Assembly: GCA_015064635.1 (NCBI GenBank)
Contig: SVRV01000013.1
Span: 1-61,818 of the forward strand
Direction: 5' to 3'
From: Oscillospiraceae bacterium
Lineage (GTDB): Bacteria; Bacillota; Clostridia; Oscillospirales; SIG627
Length of the DNA stretch: 61,818 nt
The stretch's first letter is position 1. Each line of letters starts with the position of its first letter. Below the pieces are notes generated by a model that saw only the letters and a program-made list of their open reading frames with translations, ran no database searches and was not told where the DNA came from. Below, piece after piece: positions 55,078-61,818 of the stretch. Position numbers and translations under genes: made by a program.

Positions 55078-55106
55078 AATTTGACAAATAAAGTATTTGT
55101 CAAATT
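55078..55106. promoter_or_regulatory. 29-bp perfect palindrome upstream of the HTH-kinase gene
   Basis: AATTTGACAAATA, AAG, TATTTGTCAAATT: 13-bp arms with a 3-nt centre. It covers the stop of the hydrolase gene and sits 6 nt upstream of the -35 box of the HTH-kinase promoter. It can be an operator; it has no T tract typical of a terminator. Confidence 0.65.
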
Positions 55107-55839
55107 ATGAATATTTTTCTATAAATTCCACGATGGGGGAGGTGTCTTCAAGTCCGTGGGGATGGTGGTTACATCCTTTTTTACCTATAAATTTGCAAGG
55201 AATATCGGTTTTTGCGTATGCTTTTTCAAGAATCGCTCCGTTCTCGTGCCAAAATACCACATCGTCGGAGTCACCGTACACACAAATGACAGGAATACGG
55301 TTTTCAATGAGTGTGGGGATTTTGTCAATTGGATGCTCACGGTAAGAGATAAGGTCTGAAAGGTCCATTCCCATCGCCTTTTTGAACTCTTCCCACATTG
55401 TGTTGCAAGAGCCAGTCAAAGCTGCAGGGCAGGAAAGAAAATTCATAACCGGGGCATCAAGATAGAGACAGTGTACAAGCTCGGGGTAAAGTGCGGCAAA
55501 TTTTACTGCAATCAGACCTCCGCAGCTCATTCCCACGGGTACACATTTTTCCTCAAGTCCGTAGGTTTCTGCCATGTATTTTACAAACCTTGCCTTTTGG
55601 TGTAAGTCCTCGTCAAGGCACCAGCGTGTTTTGCTTCGGATAAATGCAAGCGTCCATCCTTTTTCAACCAGGTCGAGCTCACAGTCGGGAAATGCTCCCC
55701 AATACATTGTTTTCAAAAGAAGCTTGCCGTTTTTATTTTTAGGAAAGATGATATTGACGTGAGTACCCTCAAAGGATGATTCCTCTATTTCGAAACCTCT
55801 TGTATCAAATTCAAATCCTTCGGTCATTCCTTTTTTCAT
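55105..55839 (-). CDS. Alpha/beta hydrolase
   Basis: 244 residues. PVGMSCGGLIA is the nucleophile elbow (GxSxG), ICVYGDSDDVV the acid, and KKGCNHHPHG the His. No signal peptide. Third gene of a minus-strand unit with the DHHW and RlmA-like genes (gap 10 nt). Substrate unknown, perhaps an acyl-sugar. Confidence 0.82.
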   Translation of the reverse strand: MKKGMTEGFEFDTRGFEIEESSFEGTHVNIIFPKNKNGKLLLKTMYWGAFPDCELDLVEKGWTLAFIRSKTRWCLDEDLHQKARFVKYMAETYGLEEKCVPVGMSCGGLIAVKFAALYPELVHCLYLDAPVMNFLSCPAALTGSCNTMWEEFKKAMGMDLSDLISYREHPIDKIPTLIENRIPVICVYGDSDDVVFWHENGAILEKAYAKTDIPCKFIGKKGCNHHPHGLEDTSPIVEFIEKYS

Positions 55840-55849
55840 AGTGTTCTCC

Positions 55850-56851
55850 TTAATATTTGAATTTTATGGTGTTTTCGGTAAACGTCCCCATATTTTCAAG
55901 GACAAGAATGGCAGAAGCCTTTTCTCTCTCTGCTATTTTTGACAGCCTTTCGGGACAAAATCTCGGGTCTACCATAACAATATCGAAGTGAAGTGCGAGA
56001 AATGGGGCAAGAGCGGAAGCAAAAGAGTCACGCACCACGAGAAGAGTCTCTCTTTCTTCTGCTTTTCTGATGGTGATATAGGGCGTATTGCCTCTGAAAT
56101 AGACTCTGTAAGGGTCCCATGATTTGGCAGCCTCCAAATCGTACATACCGCCTAAAATAACATTGTTCTCTTCACTGTCATAAGGCGGCTCAACTATTGT
56201 TGTCACATAGCTTTCGTAATCGTCGGTATAGTAGAGCTCAATGGTATCAAAAAGTGTATATTCGGGTGATTTATCGGTTTTTCCGTAATCGCTTCCCCTA
56301 TATTTTTCGCTTGCAATTTTTATTGTGAATTCGCTTTCGGGAATAGGTTCTTTACCTATTTTTTTGATTATTTCACAGTATGCAAGATATGCTCCATGTG
56401 AGGTCCAGTGATGGTCGGTTGAAAAATAAAGGTTTTCGCCCTTCATCACGGAAAGAACGTCAATGTAGGTTACGTTATGTTGAAGACATTCCGATTTTGC
56501 AAGCTCAAACAATGCGTTTGACGGAGTTTGGTCAATATCTTCGGGAATTTCAAGTACATCCATTTTTCTCGGCGGAATGGCAAGATAAACGGGGAGGGGA
56601 GAGTCGACTCCCAATTTATTTACATTCTCCATGTTTTTAAGAAAGGCGTCTTTGCCGTGATAAGGATACAGCGAAATGATTGTGCCATCTTCACGGATGT
56701 ATAAGCCGTTGTATTTCGCTACCGCTTCTTCGCTTTTTTTGATTATATTCTCTTCTGATTCTTTCGTTGCACTCGAAGATAATATACAAATTATGATAAG
56801 CAAAGCAGAAACGGTTACAAATGCCGCTATTTCAATTGCTCTTTTTTTCAT
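55850..56851 (-). CDS. DHHW-family (AlgX/SGNH-like) membrane-anchored protein
   Basis: 333 residues. One N-terminal membrane helix (IAAFVTVSALLIIICILSS), then an outside domain with YFSTDHHWTSHGAYLAY; the DHHW motif is typical of a family close to alginate O-acetyltransferases AlgX/AlgJ. RDSFASAL adds the Ser of an SGNH-like site. Starts in the RlmA stop (TAATG). Probably modifies a surface polymer. Confidence 0.83.
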   Translation of the reverse strand: MKKRAIEIAAFVTVSALLIIICILSSSATKESEENIIKKSEEAVAKYNGLYIREDGTIISLYPYHGKDAFLKNMENVNKLGVDSPLPVYLAIPPRKMDVLEIPEDIDQTPSNALFELAKSECLQHNVTYIDVLSVMKGENLYFSTDHHWTSHGAYLAYCEIIKKIGKEPIPESEFTIKIASEKYRGSDYGKTDKSPEYTLFDTIELYYTDDYESYVTTIVEPPYDSEENNVILGGMYDLEAAKSWDPYRVYFRGNTPYITIRKAEERETLLVVRDSFASALAPFLALHFDIVMVDPRFCPERLSKIAEREKASAILVLENMGTFTENTIKFKY

Positions 56852-57651
56852 TATATCTTCCTCAGCACAATGATATAGAATTCCGCATCGGTATCAAGGG
56901 AATCAAGTGAGCGTATTTTCTCAAGTGCCCCTGCGGGGGTACGCCAGAAATATGGTGTCATGGAAAAAAGATGTTCAATATCGTCGGCAGATGTCAGCCT
57001 CATCCCAAAGGAGCATTCGACTCTTTTAATTTCCTCAAAGCCGTCATATTTCGGATAAGACACTTCGTTTTCATACGGCTCGGAATACAGTATTTCCTTG
57101 AGAGAGTATAAATGACGGGGACCGGGCACTACGTAGAGAAGATGACCGCCGCTCTTTAATACCCTTTTGTATTCGATGTCAGCCATTGGTGAGAATACGT
57201 TGGTTATAAGGTCAACACTTTCATCCTCAAGAGGCAAATCATATACACTTGCCACTGCGAACAAGCTGTCTTTGTCACGCTTTGCGGCAATGTCGGTCGC
57301 AAATTTTGAAATATCAACGCCAAGGCATCTGCACCCCAGCGCTTTGGCAACGAAGGAGGAATAGTATCCCGTTCCGCAGCCTGCATCGAAGTACACCTCG
57401 GCTCCGAGGCTGCACGCCTCTTCCTTCAAAGCTTCCCTCAGTGGAGCATAGTAACCGCGGTCGAGAAAATCGCGCCTTGCCGCTACCATTTCCTTGCTGT
57501 CTCCGGGAGTTTTTGAATTCATTTTAGAGGCGGTCAAAAGATTGATATATCCAGACTTAGCTATGTCGAAGGTGTGGTGTGACGGGCACACGTAAGAATT
57601 GTTTTCACGAGTCAGCCTCTGTCGGCAGACGGGACAAATAAACTCGGTCAT
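56851..57651 (-). CDS. rlmA: RlmA-like 23S rRNA methyltransferase
   Basis: 266 residues. Starts with a zinc finger (FICPVCRQRLTRENNSYVC and later H) as in RlmA (guanine 745/748 N1), then KSGYINLL, FDAGCGTGYYSS as the SAM motif and NVFSPM. The start at 57651 follows AAAGGCGG; the longer frame from 57729 begins at the -35 box of the promoter and is rejected. Confidence 0.86.
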   Translation of the reverse strand: MTEFICPVCRQRLTRENNSYVCPSHHTFDIAKSGYINLLTASKMNSKTPGDSKEMVAARRDFLDRGYYAPLREALKEEACSLGAEVYFDAGCGTGYYSSFVAKALGCRCLGVDISKFATDIAAKRDKDSLFAVASVYDLPLEDESVDLITNVFSPMADIEYKRVLKSGGHLLYVVPGPRHLYSLKEILYSEPYENEVSYPKYDGFEEIKRVECSFGMRLTSADDIEHLFSMTPYFWRTPAGALEKIRSLDSLDTDAEFYIIVLRKI

Positions 57652-57700
57652 TATATCCGCCTTTCGGTATTTATAAACTCTATCCCATTTTAATGCTACA

Positions 57701-57729
57701 ATTATATCATTAAATAGTATAATTTGCAA
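57701..57729 (-). promoter_or_regulatory. Sigma-A promoter of rlmA operon
   Basis: Minus strand TTGCAA (57724-57729), 17 nt, TATAAT (57701-57706). Confidence 0.88.
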
Positions 57730-57750
57730 GTATAAAAACAGAAAATGAAA

Positions 57751-57779
57751 TTGAAAAAGAGTAAAAAATGTGTTATAAT
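57751..57779 (+). promoter_or_regulatory. Sigma-A promoter of the M55 gene
   Basis: TTGAAA (57751-57756), 17 nt, TATAAT (57774-57779), divergent from the rlmA promoter with 21 nt between -35 boxes. ATG follows ~23 nt after the -10. Confidence 0.88.
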
Positions 57780-57801
57780 TTTAAAAAAAGGAGTGATAGA
57801 A

Positions 57802-58593
57802 ATGAAAATATATGTAATGACAGATATGGAAGGTATCAGCGGAATAAATACTTCCGAGCAGTTGGTTTCCGGAAGAAGTGCTTATGGAGAGGGCAGAGAA
57901 CTGCTCACGAGAGAAATAAACAGAATAGCACGCTTTCTCAAGGAAGAGGGCGTGGACGAAGTAGTTGTTCAGGACGGACATGGCTCAGGAACAAATATTA
58001 TATGGGAAAAGCTTTCCTCAGATGTTGATCTGTGTATTACGGGAGCCGTAAGAACAAGATATTACCGTAAGGAAATCGAAAATGCCGACGGAGTAATACT
58101 TCTCGGTTATCACGCAATGGCAGGAGCTGCAGAAGCCTTGCTTGAGCATACAATGTCATCCGTCAGAATTCAGAATTTGTGGCTCAACGGTGAAAAGTCG
58201 GGAGAGGTTGCGCTTGATGCGGGCATTTTAGGTGATATGGGCATTCCCGTTATTATGGTATCGGGCGACGATAAAGTATGTGCAGAGGCAGGCAAGCTCT
58301 TGCCTTGGGCGACACTTGCCTGTGTTAAGGAAAGCCTTGGACTTATGACAACCGCACTTCTGCCTTCCCATAAGGCAGAGGAGGTTTTGAAAAATGCTGT
58401 TCACGATGCAATATCAAGAATAGGAGAAATGAAACCGTATGTTATTTCAAAGCCTGTAAAATGCAAGGTCGAACTTACAGAAAGACAGCCAATACCCCAT
58501 TATGCCAACAGAGTATCAATTGAGTTTGAGGACGCACGTACCTACACCGTTACGGCGGATAGCGTATTTGATGCTTTTTACGGTACATATTAA
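57802..58593 (+). CDS. M55-family D-aminopeptidase
   Basis: 263 residues, DppA family of zinc peptidases. YVMTDMEGISGI, VVQDGHGSG, LLGYHAMAGA and EHTMSS hold the metal ligands and the nucleophile. AAGGAG is upstream; the longer frame from 57745 lies within the promoter. Probably recycles D-amino acid peptides. Confidence 0.92.
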   Translation: MKIYVMTDMEGISGINTSEQLVSGRSAYGEGRELLTREINRIARFLKEEGVDEVVVQDGHGSGTNIIWEKLSSDVDLCITGAVRTRYYRKEIENADGVILLGYHAMAGAAEALLEHTMSSVRIQNLWLNGEKSGEVALDAGILGDMGIPVIMVSGDDKVCAEAGKLLPWATLACVKESLGLMTTALLPSHKAEEVLKNAVHDAISRIGEMKPYVISKPVKCKVELTERQPIPHYANRVSIEFEDARTYTVTADSVFDAFYGTY

Positions 58594-58639
58594 CTTGGTT
58601 TAAGGTAAGAGTTGTAGAATTTGCTTAGGGGGTGGTGAA

Positions 58640-59314
58640 ATGAGACTCCTTCTTGCAGAGGATGAAAGAGCTCTTTCGGATGCACTTGTCAAAATTTTTG
58701 AATATAACTGTTATTCGGTTGATGCGGTTTATGACGGTGTCAGTGCGCTTGAATACCTTGAAACGGGAAACTATGACGGCGTGGTTATGGATATAATGAT
58801 GCCGGGAATGGACGGAATTGAAGTACTTCGCAGTATGCGTGCAAGGGGAAACACAACTCCCGTAATACTTCTTACGGCAAAGTCCGAAATTGATGACAGG
58901 GTTGCAGGTCTTGATGCGGGAGCAAACGATTATCTTACAAAGCCGTTTGCTACAAAGGAGCTTCTTGCCAGAATAAGAGCTATGACCAGAAAAGAGGAAG
59001 CTTGCGGAAGCATCAAAAGAATGGGTAACATATCCCTTGACACCGCATTGTTTGAAATGTCGGGTAAGGGAGGCACCGTAAAGCTTACAAATAAGGAATT
59101 TCAGCTTATGGAAATGTTCCTTGACAATAAAGAAAGATGCCTTTCCTCCGAATTTATAATGGAAAGGATATGGGGATTTAACAGCGATTCCGAAATCAAT
59201 GTTGTCTGGGTTCACGTTTCTTTCCTGAGAAAAAAGCTTAAGCTTTTGGATGCGGATATAGAAATAGTTGCTTCAAGAGGTCAGGGGTACAGATTGGAAG
59301 AGAAAAATGATTAA
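58640..59314 (+). CDS. OmpR-family response regulator
   Basis: 224 residues. Receiver with phosphoacceptor Asp51 in VVMDIMMPGMDG, TAKSEID and KPF; winged-helix domain from ~125 to the end (NKEFQLMEMFL, RGQGYRL). GGGGGTGGTG precedes the ATG. It overlaps the kinase gene by 8 nt. Target genes unknown. Confidence 0.95.
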   Translation: MRLLLAEDERALSDALVKIFEYNCYSVDAVYDGVSALEYLETGNYDGVVMDIMMPGMDGIEVLRSMRARGNTTPVILLTAKSEIDDRVAGLDAGANDYLTKPFATKELLARIRAMTRKEEACGSIKRMGNISLDTALFEMSGKGGTVKLTNKEFQLMEMFLDNKERCLSSEFIMERIWGFNSDSEINVVWVHVSFLRKKLKLLDADIEIVASRGQGYRLEEKND

Positions 59315-60503
59315 AAAGCTGAGAATCAAGTTTATATTTATCTCCCTTGCATCCGTTGCAACGGTGTTCCTTCTGATAATGTCCGTGATTTTTGCAATAA
59401 ATTACAAAAACGTTGTTGAACGAGCGGACATGCTGCTTGATGTGCTTTCGTCAAACATGGGAGATTTCCCCGTTCAGGATAAAGCGCATAAAAGAAGGCC
59501 CGGCTTTACTCCCGAAACTCCGTATGAAACAAGATTCTTTTGGGTAAAGCTTGATGACGACGGCAATGTGACCGATACCAACACAAAATCAATCAAGGCA
59601 CTCGATGAGGATGAAATTGAGAAATATGCAAAGGATGCATACAAAGAATCGGATAAGGGCTTTATAAACAGCTACAGATATCAAAAGAGTGAGACAGACG
59701 GAGAAATTCTCGTTGTCTTTGTGGATTGTACAAGGGATCTGCAAATGTTCAAGGATTTTGTGGTAACGGGAATCTTTGTTTGTGTTTTGGGACTGTTTTT
59801 AGTATTCTGGGCAGTGTTTTTTCTGTCAAAGCTTGCACTTTCACCTGTGGAAAGAGCTATGGAAAGGCAAAAACGCTTTATTACGGATGCATCCCATGAG
59901 CTTAAAACTCCGCTGACAGTAATTGATGCCAGCATAGAAGTAATAGAAATGGAAAACGGCGGAAGCAAATGGACCGAAAACGCAAAGGAGCAGGTGGTAC
60001 GCCTGAGAGATTTGTGTGAGCATTTGGTAGAGCTCAGCAGGTTTGACGAAAAGGGACTTTCTCAATTTGCATGGTTTGATATGTCAGAGCTGACAGAGTC
60101 GCTGGCACTGTGGTTTGAAACACCGATTCAGGCTCAGAACAGACAGCTTGTTTTGAATATTGAAAAGGGCATAAAATTAAACGGTGACAAAAAAGCCGTT
60201 ACACGTCTTATTGATCAGCTTATGGACAATGCGGTTAAGTATTCCGAGGGCGACGGAGATATTACCGTAAGCCTTACAAAAAGCGGAAGCAAAGTGGTGC
60301 TCGAGGTGTCAAATCCGTCAAGCGTTCCCGAAGGAGAACACGACGAATTTTTTGAAAGATTTTGGCGTCGTGATGAATCACGCTCGGACAGGGGAAGCTA
60401 CGGTATAGGACTTTCTGCCGTTAGTATGATTGCAGAGGAGCATCACGGAAGGGTGAGCGCCGTAAGCGACGGAAAGACGGTTAAAATAAAAATAGTTTTA
60501 TAA
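59307..60503 (+). CDS. Sensor histidine kinase
   Basis: 398 residues. Membrane helices at ~10-30 and ~150-172 flank an outside domain of ~120 residues. HisKA has FITDASHELKTPL with His197; the HATPase domain has LIDQLMDNAVKYSE (N box), and FFERFWRRDESRSDRGSYGIGLS (F and G2 boxes). No HAMP is obvious. Pairs with the upstream regulator. Confidence 0.95.
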   Translation: MIKKLRIKFIFISLASVATVFLLIMSVIFAINYKNVVERADMLLDVLSSNMGDFPVQDKAHKRRPGFTPETPYETRFFWVKLDDDGNVTDTNTKSIKALDEDEIEKYAKDAYKESDKGFINSYRYQKSETDGEILVVFVDCTRDLQMFKDFVVTGIFVCVLGLFLVFWAVFFLSKLALSPVERAMERQKRFITDASHELKTPLTVIDASIEVIEMENGGSKWTENAKEQVVRLRDLCEHLVELSRFDEKGLSQFAWFDMSELTESLALWFETPIQAQNRQLVLNIEKGIKLNGDKKAVTRLIDQLMDNAVKYSEGDGDITVSLTKSGSKVVLEVSNPSSVPEGEHDEFFERFWRRDESRSDRGSYGIGLSAVSMIAEEHHGRVSAVSDGKTVKIKIVL

Positions 60504-60543
60504 ATATTCGAATAAAACTCGGTTTTTCGTGTACAATAGTATC

Positions 60544-61416
60544 ATGAAGAATCGAGTTTTTGAAATATTTCTTTCCATCTCGGGCGGTGCGGTTTTTGCA
60601 TTGGCTGTGGCGTGGATAGCATCTCCGGCAGGACTTGTTACCGGAGGTGTGTCTGGTGTGGGTATAGTTTTAAAAGAGGTGACAAACGGTGCTCTGCCGA
60701 TTTTTGTTACAAGCTTTGTGCTAAACGTCCCTCTTTTTATTATTTGTACCCTGCAAAGAGGACTAAGCTTTATATCAAAATCCGTAATTGCATTCGCTTC
60801 CGTTACGGTTTTTCTGTCGCTGTTTGAAAATATTCCGTCACCGTTGGGACTTGAAAACGATATTCTTCTGTCGTCACTTTCCTACGGCTTGATTTCCGGC
60901 GCAGGTCTCGGCTTGGTGCTTCGTGCAGGAGCTACCTCGGGCGGTACAGATATGCTTGCGGCTATTATAAAGCATAAATCACCCGAGACGTCTATTTCAT
61001 TTCTGATAGTTTTGATAGATATTGCCGTCATAGCCCTCGGAGTGTTTGTTTTTGGACTCAGAATAAGTCTTTATGCGATAGCGGCACTTTTTATTTCCGC
61101 AAGGGTTATAGATACGGTGCTGTCGGGGCTCGGTGTGTCAAAGGCTGTGTTTATCGTTTCCGATGAAAGCGAAGAAATATCAAGGCACATAGGCACGGAG
61201 CTGAAGCGAGGCGTATCCTGCATTGACATTGTTGGGATGTACACCGGTGAAAAAAGGAAAATGCTTTTTGCCGTTGTTTCGTCAAGAGAGCTTGCAGAGC
61301 TCAGACGTATTGTAGGGGATTGCGACAAAAAAGCTTTTGTTACCGTAAGCGATGCAAAGCAGGTTTTAGGAGAGGGATTTGGAGACCTGATTGGTTCAAA
61401 AGAGTCGCTTTCTTGA
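60544..61416 (+). CDS. YitT-family membrane protein
   Basis: 290 residues: about five or six helices (ISGGAVFALAVAWIASPAGLVTGG... and GLISGAGLGLVLRAGATSGGTDMLA) followed by a DUF2179 cytosolic domain (VSCIDIVGMYTGEKRKMLFAVVS). Possibly a transporter; substrate unknown. There is no Shine-Dalgarno site; a TACAAT lies 6 nt before the ATG, so a leaderless message is possible. Confidence 0.88.
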   Translation: MKNRVFEIFLSISGGAVFALAVAWIASPAGLVTGGVSGVGIVLKEVTNGALPIFVTSFVLNVPLFIICTLQRGLSFISKSVIAFASVTVFLSLFENIPSPLGLENDILLSSLSYGLISGAGLGLVLRAGATSGGTDMLAAIIKHKSPETSISFLIVLIDIAVIALGVFVFGLRISLYAIAALFISARVIDTVLSGLGVSKAVFIVSDESEEISRHIGTELKRGVSCIDIVGMYTGEKRKMLFAVVSSRELAELRRIVGDCDKKAFVTVSDAKQVLGEGFGDLIGSKESLS

Positions 61417-61506
61417 CAAATTAAACAACAAAACCACTCGAAAACGCCTTTGTAATAGTACTTTTTTACATTTTTTAAATTTTTTTATTTTTTTTCAAAA
61501 AAGGTA

Positions 61507-61535
61507 TTGCATTTTGGAAAAACATGTGCTATAAT
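61507..61535 (+). promoter_or_regulatory. Promoter of 5S rRNA
   Basis: TTGCAT (61507-61512), 17 nt, TATAAT (61530-61535), 56 nt before the 5S gene. Confidence 0.85.
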
Positions 61536-61591
61536 AATCAAGCCTTGAGGGGGAACACTCCCGAAGGTACTAATCACCGATAGGTGAGATA

Positions 61592-61707
<116 letters not shown>

Positions 61708-61715
61708 TTTTATAT

Positions 61716-61746
61716 TCCTCCTTAGCTCAGTCGGTAGAGCGATTGA
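61716..61746 (+). tRNA. tRNA 5' fragment (Asn-like), broken
   Basis: TCCTCCT, TA, GCTC-AGTCGGTA-GAGC and ATTGA give the acceptor 5' strand, D arm and start of the anticodon stem of a tRNA similar to tRNA-Asn. After GATTGA the sequence no longer forms a tRNA; no anticodon, T arm or 3' acceptor is present. The last bases of the window again read TATTCCTC as in 61713-61720, so another copy may begin beyond the end. Confidence 0.6.
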
Positions 61747-61818
61747 AAGCAAATAAACCGGAAAATTAGCTGCTAAAGAGGAGTCAAAAATAAATGCTGA
61801 TTTTCCACAATATTCCTC

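Overview
The window looks like chromosomal DNA of an anaerobic gut-type Clostridium relative (Bacillota, Clostridia, Oscillospirales or Christensenellales-like). The evidence is Gram-positive gene order (gmk-remA-yicC block; rplU-prp-rpmA-obg with the Firmicutes-specific L27 leader peptide and its protease), strong AGGAG ribosome binding sites, sigma-A promoters that almost all have an exact 17-nt spacer, an S-layer-homology surface protein, a class III (oxygen-sensitive) ribonucleotide reductase and sialic-acid catabolism. The species cannot be named from the sequence alone. The sequence ends in a 5S rRNA/tRNA region, a usual place for a metagenomic contig to stop.

Layout. 1-9.2 kb: large secreted proteins and a membrane glycosyltransferase. 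9.3-11.3 kb: a sialidase-like protein with N-acetylneuraminate lyase (TAATG-coupled). 11.5-18.5 kb: housekeeping genes (alaS, HIT, holA, RNase M5-like, yicC, remA, gmk, rpoZ). 18.5-31.7 kb: a de novo purine cluster headed by a ZTP riboswitch (purE, purC, a PurF-like protein without the catalytic cysteine, purM, purN, an archaeal-type IMP cyclohydrolase, a stand-alone AICAR transformylase, purD, purL). 31.7-34.2 kb: obg-rpmA-prp-rplU behind an L21-leader-like RNA. 34.2-37.1 kb: galE with two tandem PIG-L deacetylase paralogues. 37.1-41.3 kb: an AraC regulator divergent from an unknown gene, a phosphotriesterase-family gene split by a 273-bp MITE, and a creatinase-like M24 protein. 41.4-45.3 kb: nrdD fused to a thioredoxin-like domain, under NrdR boxes, followed by trxB. 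46.2-55.1 kb: a seven-gene minus-strand cluster for sugar activation and surface polysaccharide. 55.1-61.4 kb: alpha/beta hydrolase, DHHW protein, RlmA-like methyltransferase, M55 peptidase, a two-component system and a YitT transporter. 61.5-61.8 kb: 5S rRNA and a broken tRNA.

The most unusual feature is a family of modular intergenic repeats occupying nearly all the DNA between the purine genes, and also in front of the HIT gene and trxB. Class H modules are built from heptad-periodic inverted arms and strings of small hairpins; three of them begin inside the stop codon of the upstream gene. Class S modules are 285-409 nt, highly structured, and bounded by direct repeats of a CACCCAAAA..CACCGTGAG motif. 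Six copies of the terminal ACCGTGAGATAAC motif lie 16-30 nt upstream of start codons, so the repeats form the 5' leaders of hit, purE, purM, the IMP cyclohydrolase gene, purL and trxB. A 149-nt stretch is perfectly duplicated between the purE and purM leaders. Whether these are mobile, regulatory or both cannot be decided from this sequence alone.
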